Assembly (NCBI GenBank): GCA_002691385.1
Contig: NZHT01000068.1
Span: 4,002-54,119, forward strand
Origin: Flammeovirgaceae bacterium
Lineage (GTDB): Bacteria > Bacteroidota > Bacteroidia > Cytophagales > Cyclobacteriaceae
Direction: 5' to 3'
DNA length: 50,118 nt
Under the pieces are notes generated by a model. It saw nothing but the letters and a program-made list of their open reading frames with translations. It was not told where the DNA came from and did not search any database. This document shows positions 25,247 to 34,234 of this stretch, piece by piece. The first letter of the stretch is position 1; each line of letters starts with the position of its first letter. The position numbers were made by a program, and so were the translations under genes.

Positions 25247-25909
25247 ATGGTTAAAGAAGCCCCTAGTGATTCCTTGGAATTAAGCCCTGAGGGCCCATCT
25301 CTCAGTCAAGAAGAAACTGCTTTGATTTTCAATAAAAATAAACCTGAGCCACCTTCTAAGCATCAAATGGTCAAGGAAGATAAAAATGCTGACTTAGTGA
25401 ATTTAAAAGCACCTGCTAAGCTTTCTTTAGAGTCAAAGTCTGAGATTGTATCCCCAACACAGAAACAGAAAGAGACTCCTTCAATTTTCAAGAAAAGGAA
25501 AGATCAGCTGGTCAAAGATGTTAGTGAAAAGATAGGGAAAAATGAAGTATTTACAGAAGTAGAACTTCAAGATGCCTGGAAGGATTTCATTGAATTTCGT
25601 AAAAATAAAGTGGAAAGTGAAATGGAGCAGCTTATCCTGACACGTCAAATAATTAAAAAAGGAACAAATGCTCTTATCAAATTAAATAGTTCTCTAGAGA
25701 TTGCGATATTTGATCGAATTGAGGTTGATTTGGTTAATTTTTTAAGAGAAGCCCTATCCAATGATCAGTTGATCGTTAACAAAGAAATTAAAGAAGATCC
25801 TAAAAAAGACAAACTTTATACCAGTAAAGACAAATATGATTTTATGGTTAAAGAGCAGCCTTTGCTTCAAAAATTAAAAGACAAGTTAGGTCTGGATTTT
25901 GAGTATTAA
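25247..25909 (+). CDS. dnaX: DNA polymerase III tau C-terminal region (dnaX, -1 frame)
   Basis: This frame lies -1 to the gamma frame and is open from the A10 run (first post-slip codons about 25154) to the stop at 25909; the coordinates start at its first in-frame ATG. With the shift at the run the full tau would be 618 residues. The first ~100 residues are a Lys/Glu-rich low-complexity linker. The last ~110 (from VELQDAWKDFIEFR to LGLDFEY) are a folded domain like the polymerase-binding C-terminus of Bacteroidota DnaX. It is most probably not translated independently. Its end overlaps the convergent lytic transglycosylase gene by 4 bases. Confidence 0.75.
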   Translation: MVKEAPSDSLELSPEGPSLSQEETALIFNKNKPEPPSKHQMVKEDKNADLVNLKAPAKLSLESKSEIVSPTQKQKETPSIFKKRKDQLVKDVSEKIGKNEVFTEVELQDAWKDFIEFRKNKVESEMEQLILTRQIIKKGTNALIKLNSSLEIAIFDRIEVDLVNFLREALSNDQLIVNKEIKEDPKKDKLYTSKDKYDFMVKEQPLLQKLKDKLGLDFEY

Positions 25910-27654
25910 TTGTGGTAAATCTTGAGCTTATCCCCGATCAATACGACATCATTGGTACGTTTATTGAGTCTCATTAATTCCTTGACTGTCATATTATGCT
26001 TGGTAGCAATGCTATAAAAAGAGTCCCCTGCTTTGACTGTGTAAATATTCAATTTTTCCGATTTAGGTGTTCCTTTTTGAGTTGAGAAAATATATAGTTC
26101 TTGGCCAATGTTTAAGGCACTATTTTCATTGATTTCATTAAAGTTTCTTAAGTCTTTTACTGACATATTATATTTTAGAGCAATGGACCAAAGTGATTCT
26201 CCTTCCATGACAGTATGAATATTTTTGACTTTAGATATTTTTATCTTTTTGAGTGTAGATTTTTGAACAGTTTCAGCTAACTCCTCTGATTGATCTTCTT
26301 TGTCACTATTCCCAGCATTTATTTCTTTTTTAATGGTGATTTCATCTTTTTGTTCTGTTTTATGGTATTGAATTGGTGTTTTTTTTGGTCTTTTCCCATT
26401 GAGCCATAAAATCCTATCAATTTCTATTTTTTCCTTCGATGCGATGCGATTCATGGCCATTAATTTTTTGAGTCTTAAGGCATATTTTTGAGAAATGGAC
26501 CAAAGTGTTTCCGATTTTTCTACGACATGAAAACCAAGTTTGGATTTCGCTTTTTTAGCTTCGAGATAGTAAATGGTATTCGCTTTAATTGAGTCATCAG
26601 GCCTGAGATCATTATGTTTGATAAACAGTTCAATTGAAACCCCTGCTTCAGCAGCAAGAGAGTTTAGATTATTAGATTTATTCGATATAATAGCCCCTAA
26701 GCCATTATATTTCAAGTACTTTGAATTTGCACCGTAGAGGCCTTCTACTATTTCAGAAGGAAATATTTTTTCTTCAATCTTTGTCCTTTCGACATGCGTT
26801 TTGGGTTCAATTTCCTTGACTTTATGGGCCAACGTTTTGTCTTTGACTTTTTGATGAGTTGGAATTAATACTGCATAAGTTTTGTCTACAGGAATTTCTC
26901 CAGATCGGATCCACTTATTGTAGGTTTTGATCAAATGTACATCAAGATCAAATTCCTTGGCAATATGGTCTAAGGTTTTGTTGGCCCCTTTGTTAAACTG
27001 AATCAGTGATAAGTTTTGAGAATGCTTGTCATTTACACGATTTTGAAACGCGATTTTATGAGCGATGAATTTCTTCACATACCAATGGGTAGAAGTATTA
27101 ATTTCTAATTTTCTATCACCATATTTTGATTTGTTCATATATTTTCGAGCGCCCCCCATTCCCGCTTGATAGGCAGACATGGCATAAATCCAATTATCAA
27201 CTAAAAAATTGTGTCTTTTAAGATAGGTAGCGGCTCCTCGAGATGAAGCGACGATATTTTTTCTTTCGTCTATCCGTTTGTCTACACGTAAGCCCACTTC
27301 GCGCGCTGTGAAATCTTTGAATTGCCAAAATCCAACGGCACCAGCAGAAGATATTGCATCGGATACCAATCCACTTTCTTGAATGGCAAGGTATTTGAAA
27401 TCTTCAGGAACACCTTCTTCCTTGAAAACGCGTTCTATAATAGGAAAATAAAGGATCATACGATCCACTTTCATTTGGTAATACTTAGGACTGCTGGTAA
27501 GTGAATTGACTTGTTTCTGTATTTCATCCATGGCACTTCTTGACAAAACAAGCTTCATATTACCAAATTCAACTTCTTTAGTAACCAAAGGTGTACCATT
27601 GGAGAGAAGGGTGAGTGCATGTATAAGGCATATTATGAGTAAATTAATTCTCAT
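25906..27654 (-). CDS. Lytic transglycosylase with LysM repeats (MltD-like)
   Basis: 582 residues with a signal peptide (LLIICLIHALTLLSNGTP). Residues ~85-200 are an SLT/MltD-type catalytic domain: FKYLAIQESGL holds the catalytic Glu, then SAGAVGFWQF and YAMSAYQAGMGGARKY are the usual downstream motifs. Three C-terminal LysM peptidoglycan-binding repeats follow (HVVEKSETLWSISQKY; HTVMEGESLWSIALKY; YTVKAGDSFYSIATKH), the last ending at the stop. It cleaves glycan strands to 1,6-anhydro products and probably acts in the periplasm. Its start overlaps the O-methyltransferase stop by 4 bases, so the two are co-expressed. Confidence 0.91.
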   Translation of the reverse strand: MRINLLIICLIHALTLLSNGTPLVTKEVEFGNMKLVLSRSAMDEIQKQVNSLTSSPKYYQMKVDRMILYFPIIERVFKEEGVPEDFKYLAIQESGLVSDAISSAGAVGFWQFKDFTAREVGLRVDKRIDERKNIVASSRGAATYLKRHNFLVDNWIYAMSAYQAGMGGARKYMNKSKYGDRKLEINTSTHWYVKKFIAHKIAFQNRVNDKHSQNLSLIQFNKGANKTLDHIAKEFDLDVHLIKTYNKWIRSGEIPVDKTYAVLIPTHQKVKDKTLAHKVKEIEPKTHVERTKIEEKIFPSEIVEGLYGANSKYLKYNGLGAIISNKSNNLNSLAAEAGVSIELFIKHNDLRPDDSIKANTIYYLEAKKAKSKLGFHVVEKSETLWSISQKYALRLKKLMAMNRIASKEKIEIDRILWLNGKRPKKTPIQYHKTEQKDEITIKKEINAGNSDKEDQSEELAETVQKSTLKKIKISKVKNIHTVMEGESLWSIALKYNMSVKDLRNFNEINENSALNIGQELYIFSTQKGTPKSEKLNIYTVKAGDSFYSIATKHNMTVKELMRLNKRTNDVVLIGDKLKIYHN

Positions 27655-28289
27655 TTTTTTCTTAAAATCATTATACCATCTCGAATGGGAAGTAAGAGGT
27701 TATCAACCCTAGCATCTCGGTGAACAAAATTGTTAAATAATTTCATGGACTTTGTTTTTTTATCTGTTTTATTTTCATCAGTAACTTTTCCATCCCACAA
27801 CACATTATCGACAATTATAAAACTTCTGGGATTTAATTTAGGTAGCACCATCTCATAATAATTCAAATAATTCTCTTTATCAGCATCAATAAATACCAAA
27901 TCCCAGTAGGCTTTAAGTTTTGGGATAATTTTAAGTGCATCACCAGTTTTCGAGATTATTTGGTGCTTGAAAGGTGATTTTGAGAAATGAGCTCTTGTTC
28001 TCTCAGCAATTTCTTCATTGTTGTCAATGGTAGTAATGATGCCATTTGAGGCCAATCCTTCAGCTAAGCAGAGAGTTCCATAGCCAGTGAAGGTTCCAAT
28101 TTCAAGAATTTGTCTAGGTTGTAGCATATGGCTTAAAAAGGAAAGAATTCTTCCTTGATAATGACCGCTTAGCATCCTTGGATTTAAAACATGGAGATAG
28201 GTATCTCTAGCAATTTCTTTTAACAAGGAATTTTCTTTTGAACTATTAGTTTCTACATATTGCTTAATTTTTGTAGGAAGGAAATTCAT
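27651..28289 (-). CDS. SAM-dependent O-methyltransferase
   Basis: 212 residues, class I methyltransferase of the catechol/caffeoyl-CoA O-methyltransferase (Methyltransf_3) family. Motif I is ILEIGTFTGYGTLCLAEGL; TTIDNNEEI is the acidic residue contacting the SAM ribose; DLVFIDADKENYLNYYE contains the metal-binding Asp residues, and IIVDNVLWDGKV is the conserved DN motif. It methylates a hydroxyl on an unknown acceptor. It sits between the M16 peptidase (22 bases) and the lytic transglycosylase (4-base overlap), a compact minus-strand unit. Confidence 0.9.
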   Translation of the reverse strand: MNFLPTKIKQYVETNSSKENSLLKEIARDTYLHVLNPRMLSGHYQGRILSFLSHMLQPRQILEIGTFTGYGTLCLAEGLASNGIITTIDNNEEIAERTRAHFSKSPFKHQIISKTGDALKIIPKLKAYWDLVFIDADKENYLNYYEMVLPKLNPRSFIIVDNVLWDGKVTDENKTDKKTKSMKLFNNFVHRDARVDNLLLPIRDGIMILRKK

Positions 28290-28311
28290 AATTTATATCT
28301 ATGCAGTTTAA

Positions 28312-29544
28312 TTAGTGAGGTATAAAAGTTAATGAACTCATTTGATCCACTTGTAATGCCTCTTCAGCAATTTCTCTAAGTTCTAAGCCAGTAATAAGGT
28401 CAATTTTTTTAAAAATTTCATCTAGACTGGGAATTTTATTTAGATCCAAAAGACTTTTTGCCATCATCAACATCATGGCGTTGTTATTCTCTTCAGTCAT
28501 AGCCATCTGTCCTTTGAGTTGCCCTTTTGCGGTATGAAGTTGCCCCTCACTTAGTGTTTGAGTTTGAAGTTTTTTTATTTCTTTTACGATTAGTGATTTA
28601 CTCCGTTTGAAGTTGGCTGGATCCGTTGCAAAACCAATACTGAAAAGACCAATATCAGTGTAGGATAAGAACTGGGCCTCTACTCCGTAAACAAATCCAT
28701 ATTTTTCTCGGAGGCTCAAGTTTAATCTTGAGTTCATAGCAGGGCCACCCAGAATATTAGTTAATAAATAAAAAGGAATGCGTTTGGGATCATGTAGGCT
28801 GTAAGTAGGTAATCCCATAAGATGATGTACTTGTGATATTTCTCTATTTTTTGATTTATGATGGGGTTGATAACAACTAAAAACAGGTCTTTCATGGGTA
28901 CTTATTTGTGCTTCCATAGGAGCCAAATACTTATTGATTAGTCGATCTATTTTTTTTGAGGAAACATTTCCTAGACTTGAAAATACAATTTTTTTGAAAT
29001 TAACATGGGCTTTAATAAAACATATAAAATCAGCTTTTGAGATCGATTTGACAGATTGCTCTGTCCCTAAAATATTACATCCTAAAGAGTGTTTATTGAA
29101 GATGACTTCATCAAACTCATCTATAATTGCATCTTCAGGTGTATCTTGATACATTGACATTTCTTCAAGAATGACTTGGCGTTCTTTTTCAATTTGCTTC
29201 TCTGGGAAAGCTGAATTGAATACAATATCAATCAGCAGTTCAACGGCTTTTTCTATATGTAAATCTAAAATAGAGGCATAAAAGCAAATTTTTTCTTTTG
29301 TGGTGTATGCATTGAGTTCTCCTCCAAGTGATTCCAATCTATTGATAATATGAAATGATTTTCTTTTATGGGTTCCTTTGAAAGACATATGTTCCCAAAA
29401 ATGGGTAATCCCTTTCTGGGCACTGTCTTCATCTCTACTTCCAATATCCAACATGATCCCGACATGTGCAATTTTAGTATATTTGATTTCTTTATGAATA
29501 GTTCTTATTCCATTGGATAGCTCGCTGTAATGATATTCCTGCAT
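28312..29544 (-). CDS. M16 family zinc metallopeptidase (processing-peptidase-like)
   Basis: The inverted zinc motif HxxEH is present as GITHFWEHMSFKGT, and the distal Glu ligand lies in ERQVILEEMSMYQDTPED. The usual two half-domains follow (GGPAMNSRLNLSLREKYGF is the conserved second-half motif). I chose the ATG at 29544 because the family fold begins at EYHYSELSNGIR and this leaves 101 bases before the divergent GT9 gene. The frame is also open to a GTG at 29652, which would overlap the GT9 start and add 36 residues that echo the N-terminal strand (HYSRELNNGIEY versus HYSELSNGIRTI). Members degrade or process peptides. Confidence 0.85.
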   Translation of the reverse strand: MQEYHYSELSNGIRTIHKEIKYTKIAHVGIMLDIGSRDEDSAQKGITHFWEHMSFKGTHKRKSFHIINRLESLGGELNAYTTKEKICFYASILDLHIEKAVELLIDIVFNSAFPEKQIEKERQVILEEMSMYQDTPEDAIIDEFDEVIFNKHSLGCNILGTEQSVKSISKADFICFIKAHVNFKKIVFSSLGNVSSKKIDRLINKYLAPMEAQISTHERPVFSCYQPHHKSKNREISQVHHLMGLPTYSLHDPKRIPFYLLTNILGGPAMNSRLNLSLREKYGFVYGVEAQFLSYTDIGLFSIGFATDPANFKRSKSLIVKEIKKLQTQTLSEGQLHTAKGQLKGQMAMTEENNNAMMLMMAKSLLDLNKIPSLDEIFKKIDLITGLELREIAEEALQVDQMSSLTFIPH

Positions 29545-29645
29545 CTGTTGATTAAGCCTAATATTTTGACTAAAATATTCTATTCCATTATTTAGTTCCC
29601 TAGAATAATGCTTTTGGATCATTGGATTGACTAATTTAGCCAAAA

Positions 29646-30632
29646 ATGACACCTAATCGCATACTCATCATTCAAACTGCTTTCATTGGAGACGTAGTTC
29701 TTGCCATTCCTTTGATTGCACAAATGCGCTTATTTTTCCCAAAAGTAGCTATAGATTTTTTGCTTAGGAAAGGAAATGAAAGCTTACTTATGGAAGATGC
29801 AAGAATACAAAAAATTTTGATCTGGGACAAAAAAGAAAAAATCAAAAATTTAATTAAACTGATTAGAGAGGTTAGAAAGGTAAACTACGATGTAATTATT
29901 AATGTTCAAAGGTTTTATTCTATGGGCTTATTGACTTTGCTGTCCCATGCAAAAGTCAAGATAGGATTTGATAAAAATCCCTTTTCTTGGAGTTTTGACT
30001 ACGTTATAACTCATTCATTGGACCATCAAGTTCATGAGGTTGATAGAAATCTGGAATTGTTGAAGCCATTGGGTACTATTTCTAAGTTGAAACCAGAGTT
30101 ACAGGTGAGCCAGGATACTTTTACCTCTATTGAAATGTATAGGACAACACCTTACATTACGGTTGCGCCGGCCTCTATATGGAAAACTAAGCAGTTTCCT
30201 GCACATAAGTGGATTGCTTTTATTGAGGCCATTGAATCCCATTTGACTGTTTATATCATTGGTGGTCCTGAGGATAAGAAAATAGGAAATGAGATCAAAC
30301 AGCAAACCCATTCGGGTGTAGTAAACCTCTGTGGGGCCTTAAATTTGCTTCAATCGGCTGCTCTAATGGAAGGGGCTTTGATGAATTATATGAATGATTC
30401 GGCACCCATGCATTTGGCATCAGCCATTAATGCACCGACAACGGCGATATTTTGTTCAACTATTCCAGCTTTTGGTTTTGGACCATTGGCTGATGATTGT
30501 ACCGTTATTGAGAGTTCTCAAAAATTAACTTGTCGGCCTTGTGGAATCCATGGATCCAACCGTTGTCCTGAAAAACATTTTGATTGTGCTGAAAAAATTG
30601 CAATAAAATCACTTTTGGCACGTCTTCCCTAA
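29646..30632 (+). CDS. Glycosyltransferase family 9 (heptosyltransferase-like)
   Basis: 328 residues of GT-B fold. ILIIQTAFIGDVVLAIPLIAQMR is the N-terminal GT9 motif (RfaF/WaaF type), and the C-terminal half has APASIWKTKQFPAHKW and the donor-binding region YIIGGPEDKKIG, then MNYMNDSAPMHLASAINAP, matching the family's D-G-hHLA motif with SAP in place. ADP-heptose transferases of this family build the LPS core in the inner-membrane cytoplasmic face. Cys residues in RPCGIHGSNRCPEKHFDC match the family's C-terminal cysteine cluster. Divergent from the M16 gene. Confidence 0.88.
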   Translation: MTPNRILIIQTAFIGDVVLAIPLIAQMRLFFPKVAIDFLLRKGNESLLMEDARIQKILIWDKKEKIKNLIKLIREVRKVNYDVIINVQRFYSMGLLTLLSHAKVKIGFDKNPFSWSFDYVITHSLDHQVHEVDRNLELLKPLGTISKLKPELQVSQDTFTSIEMYRTTPYITVAPASIWKTKQFPAHKWIAFIEAIESHLTVYIIGGPEDKKIGNEIKQQTHSGVVNLCGALNLLQSAALMEGALMNYMNDSAPMHLASAINAPTTAIFCSTIPAFGFGPLADDCTVIESSQKLTCRPCGIHGSNRCPEKHFDCAEKIAIKSLLARLP

Positions 30633-30676
30633 CATTTTTGTTAAGATCAATTTAATTTAATTTAGATTTATGCACC

Positions 30677-31966
30677 ATGAGATATCACAAAATAGATACT
30701 CGTCTTTTTGTTAAAAATAGACAGCGATTAAGTGAGCAACTAGCCCCCCGTTCAGTGGTGATTCTCTTATCTAACGATCGAATGCCAACGAATGCCGATG
30801 GCACCCTACCTTTTAAGCAAAATAGTAATTTATTTTATTTGACAGGTGTCGATCAAGAAGATTCAATTTTGGTATTCGCTCCTGACCACCCAAATGAGAA
30901 ATTGAGAACACAACTCTTTCTAAAAGAGACAAATGCATATACTGAAGTATGGGAGGGTCATAAATTGTCAAAAGAAGAAGGTACTTCTTTGTCGGGAATT
31001 GAGGAGATTCAATGGTCTTCTAACTTTGGGGCCTCGTTAAAAGAAATCCTAATCGAATGCGATCATGTTTATTTGTATCAAAATGAGCATTTAAGAGCTG
31101 AAACGAAAGTTGAAATGGCCAATGAGAGGTTTACTCAAAAAATCAAAAAGGATTATCCATTGCACCAATTTAAACGTTTGGCGCCATTATTGTATGATCT
31201 TAGAATGATCAAATCTGATGTTGAAATTGGTTTGATAAAAGAGGCCTGCCGTATCACAGAATTGGGATTCCGAGCTATTTTGCCTGTTGTCAAGTCGGAT
31301 ATTTGGGAATTTGAGGTGGAGGCAGAGTATTTATGTCATTTTTTAAAAAATAGAGCTACAGGATTTGCTTATGAGCCTATCATCGCAGGGGGTGCTAATT
31401 CTTGTATTTTACACTACACGATGAATGATCAAAAATTAAATACTGGTGACTTATTGCTTATGGATGTGGGGGCGACTTATGGAAATTACAATGCAGATAT
31501 GACGCGAACCATTCCGGTTGATGGTAAATTTTCATCAAGACAGAAACAGATCTATAATGCTGTACTTCGAGTAAAAAATGGGGCAATGGATCTACTTCGT
31601 CCAGGATGCCTTATTTCTGAATATCATCAAGAAGTAGGAACGATGATGACGGAAGAACTTTTGAAATTAGGCTTATTGACTACAAAAGAGGTGAAAAATC
31701 AAGATCCAAAATGGCCTGCCTATAAAAAATACTTTATGCATGGAACCTCACATCATTTAGGTTTAGATGTTCATGATGTCTGGGTTGCAAACAAAAAAGT
31801 GACAGCGGGGATGGTTTTCACTGTGGAGCCAGGTATTTATTTATCAGAAGAAGGATTTGGCATCCGATTGGAAGACGATATTTTGATAGCAGAAAATGGA
31901 AATATCAACTTGATGGAAGATATTCCTATCGAAATAGATGAGATAGAAGATTTAATGAATCAATAA
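30677..31966 (+). CDS. pepP: Aminopeptidase P family protein (Xaa-Pro aminopeptidase)
   Basis: 429 residues with the creatinase-like N-domain (residues 1-~165) and pita-bread peptidase domain. Metal ligands of the family are all visible: Asp in LLMDVGATYGNYNADMTRT (both Asp residues), His in MHGTSHHLGLDVHD, and Glu in TVEPGIYL and IRLEDDILI. It removes N-terminal residues before proline, normally with two Mn ions. The gene follows the GT9 gene by 44 bases and precedes DUF4290-murA by 31, so one transcript is plausible. Symbol follows the family, not a tested specificity. Confidence 0.92.
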   Translation: MRYHKIDTRLFVKNRQRLSEQLAPRSVVILLSNDRMPTNADGTLPFKQNSNLFYLTGVDQEDSILVFAPDHPNEKLRTQLFLKETNAYTEVWEGHKLSKEEGTSLSGIEEIQWSSNFGASLKEILIECDHVYLYQNEHLRAETKVEMANERFTQKIKKDYPLHQFKRLAPLLYDLRMIKSDVEIGLIKEACRITELGFRAILPVVKSDIWEFEVEAEYLCHFLKNRATGFAYEPIIAGGANSCILHYTMNDQKLNTGDLLLMDVGATYGNYNADMTRTIPVDGKFSSRQKQIYNAVLRVKNGAMDLLRPGCLISEYHQEVGTMMTEELLKLGLLTTKEVKNQDPKWPAYKKYFMHGTSHHLGLDVHDVWVANKKVTAGMVFTVEPGIYLSEEGFGIRLEDDILIAENGNINLMEDIPIEIDEIEDLMNQ

Positions 31967-31997
31967 TTCTTTTAAAATACCTATTTTTACACTTAAT

Positions 31998-32654
31998 ATG
32001 AAAGTAATGGAGTATAATACAGAACGTAAACATTTGATTTTACGTGAATATGGAAGAAATGTACAGCGAATGGTCGCTTATCTAGCTACAATTGAGGATC
32101 AAGAAAAGCGCAATAGTTATGCCGCTACATTGGTTGAGTTGATGAAAAGTATCAATCCCAATGTTAAAGATGTGCCTGAATATGATCATAAGGTATGGGA
32201 TGATTTATTCATTATCTCTGGATTTAAGTTGGAAGCGAAAGGACCTTACGCGCCACCGGCACCTGAGGTCTTGGTTAAAAAGCCAGATAGAGTAGCTTAC
32301 AAATACAACAAAATAAAATTCAAACATTACGGTCGTAGCTTGGAAATACTCATTGAAAAGGCCATGAAGCTTACCGATGAGAAAGAGATAAAAGGAGCCG
32401 TGATATCGATTGGACGCCTTATGAAATCATTTTATCAGACCTGGAATAAGGAGGAGATCAGTGATCAGCTCATTATGAAAACGATAGAGAGACTATCCGA
32501 TAATCACTTAAAAATGGATCTTCAAGAAGTTATTTCATTTAAATTATTTGATTCCTCAAGAAAAGAAAATTTTAATCGCAGACCGAGATCCTTTCATCAA
32601 AATCAAAACAAGAATAGAAGACTGAATCCCAATCAGACCAAACGTAGACGCTAA
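31998..32654 (+). CDS. DUF4290 domain-containing protein
   Basis: 218 residues. Matches DUF4290 of Bacteroidota: opening YNTERKHLILREYGRNVQRMV, then MKSINPNVKDVPEYDHKVWDDLFI and SIGRLMKSFYQTWNKEEISD. It is largely helical, without signal or membrane segment. The last ~30 residues are basic and Asn/Arg-rich (RRPRSFHQNQNKNRRLN), possibly nucleic-acid binding, though that is only a composition argument. The gene ends 2 bases before murA, the typical arrangement in the phylum as I know it. Function unknown. A second in-frame ATG three codons in (32007) is an alternative start. Confidence 0.88.
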   Translation: MKVMEYNTERKHLILREYGRNVQRMVAYLATIEDQEKRNSYAATLVELMKSINPNVKDVPEYDHKVWDDLFIISGFKLEAKGPYAPPAPEVLVKKPDRVAYKYNKIKFKHYGRSLEILIEKAMKLTDEKEIKGAVISIGRLMKSFYQTWNKEEISDQLIMKTIERLSDNHLKMDLQEVISFKLFDSSRKENFNRRPRSFHQNQNKNRRLNPNQTKRRR

Positions 32655-32656
32655 TA

Positions 32657-33964
32657 ATGGCATCTTTTCTAGTAGAAGGCGATAATTGTTTGTCTGGAGA
32701 GATCACTCCACAAGGAGCTAAAAATGAAGCACTTCAGGTAATTTCTGCTGTATTGTTAACGGACCAGACGGTGTACATCCAGAATATTCCGAATATTAGG
32801 GATGTAAAAAGTTTGATTGACTTATTGATTGACTTTGGTGTTGAGGTTGAAAGGATAAACGACAATGCATATAAATTTACTGCTAGAAATGTTGATTTAG
32901 ATTATTTAGAAACGGATGAATTTCTAAAAAAAGCTGCTACCTTGAGAGGATCAATTATGCTATTAGGACCTCTTTTGGGTCGTTTTGGGATCGGAAAAAT
33001 GCCGAAGCCTGGAGGAGATAAAATTGGCAGACGCAGGGTAGATACTCATTTTCTAGGGTTCGAAAAGTTAGGAGCTACCTTTAATTATGACGGGGAGGCA
33101 GGATTTTATACGGTGGATGGAGCTAATCTCAAAGGAACCTATATGCATTTGGAAGAGGCCTCTGTGACCGGAACAGCAAATTTAGTAATGGCTGCTGTAA
33201 TGGCAAAGGGAGAAACTGTAATTTATAATGCAGCCTGCGAACCTTATTTACAGCAGTTATGTAATATGTTGATCAGGATGGGAGCAGTTATTGAAGGTAT
33301 AGGTTCTAATTTGCTTAAAATTCAAGGAACCAATACCTTGGGAGGGACAAATCATATCTTACTTCCAGACATGATTGAAATAGGAAGTTTTATTGGTCTT
33401 GCGGCGATGACTCAATCAGAAATAACAATCAAGAATGCTAGAATTAATCAACTTGGATTGATTCCTGATACTTTTAGAAAGTTAGGTATTGGGTTGATTT
33501 TCAAAGGAGATGATATTTATATCCCAGCTCAAGATCATTATGAGATTGAGTCTTATATCGATGGATCTATTTTAACAGTTTCAGATGCTATTTGGCCAGG
33601 ATTTACACCGGATTTATTGAGTATTGTCTTGGTTACGGCTATTCAAGCTAAGGGTACGGTTTTGATACATCAAAAGATGTTTGAAAGTCGATTGTTTTTT
33701 GTAGACAAACTAATAGATATGGGTGCTCAAATCATTTTATGTGATCCCCACAGAGCGACGGTGATTGGTCTAGATCGAAAAATGACTTTAAAATCTGTAG
33801 CGATGACTTCACCTGATATCAGAGCGGGAGTTTCATTGCTCATTGCGGCATTATCAGCCCATGGAGTTAGCGAAATTCATAATATAGAGCAAATCGATAG
33901 AGGGTACCAATTTATAGATGAGCGGCTTAACCAACTTGGGGCCAAGATCATAAGGAAAGAATGA
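32657..33964 (+). CDS. murA: UDP-N-acetylglucosamine 1-carboxyvinyltransferase
   Basis: 435 residues, an EPSP-synthase-fold enzyme that transfers enolpyruvate from PEP to UDP-GlcNAc, the first committed step of peptidoglycan synthesis. Conserved Lys22 and Asn23 are in QGAKNEAL. The active-site loop reads PKPGGDKIGRRRVD: Asp121 stands where E. coli MurA has Cys115, the residue alkylated by fosfomycin. The substitution is known to keep activity and give intrinsic fosfomycin insensitivity, and is a familiar variant in this phylum. IEIGSFIGLAA and the late SPDIRAGVSLLIAAL motif are typical. It ends the GT9-pepP-DUF4290-murA run and a hairpin with U-tract follows. Confidence 0.95.
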   Translation: MASFLVEGDNCLSGEITPQGAKNEALQVISAVLLTDQTVYIQNIPNIRDVKSLIDLLIDFGVEVERINDNAYKFTARNVDLDYLETDEFLKKAATLRGSIMLLGPLLGRFGIGKMPKPGGDKIGRRRVDTHFLGFEKLGATFNYDGEAGFYTVDGANLKGTYMHLEEASVTGTANLVMAAVMAKGETVIYNAACEPYLQQLCNMLIRMGAVIEGIGSNLLKIQGTNTLGGTNHILLPDMIEIGSFIGLAAMTQSEITIKNARINQLGLIPDTFRKLGIGLIFKGDDIYIPAQDHYEIESYIDGSILTVSDAIWPGFTPDLLSIVLVTAIQAKGTVLIHQKMFESRLFFVDKLIDMGAQIILCDPHRATVIGLDRKMTLKSVAMTSPDIRAGVSLLIAALSAHGVSEIHNIEQIDRGYQFIDERLNQLGAKIIRKE

Positions 33965-34054
33965 TCCTAGGAAAGAGCGTATTATTTCTATTTTGTCATT
34001 TAATAATTTTTACTTAGGGGAGTATATCGGATTTTAAAAAAACAAGTAAGATGA

Positions 34055-34079
34055 TTGCCTTCATCTAGGCAACTTTTTT
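34055..34079 (+). terminator. Rho-independent terminator after murA
   Basis: TTGCCT (34055-34060), loop TCATCT, AGGCAA (34067-34072), then C and six T. The stem is six perfect base pairs with a U-tract in the right place, about 90 bases after the murA stop. Confidence 0.68.
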
Positions 34080-34234
34080 GAAATTATTGAGTCCTTCAAT
34101 GTTTTGTATTCTAGATTTAATTGAGTGAATTATCCCAACTCCTTCTAGTTTTAATGGCTACTTGTTCATTTGTTCGATTTGATAACTTAAACATGGCTAT
34201 TTATCAAAAAATAGAATTAATTTTATATTAAAAA

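Noticed and set aside
30630-30643. TAACA-TTTT-TGTTA hairpin after the GT9 gene
   Set aside because: Five A/T-rich pairs with no U-tract after it; too weak for a terminator, and the next gene follows closely.
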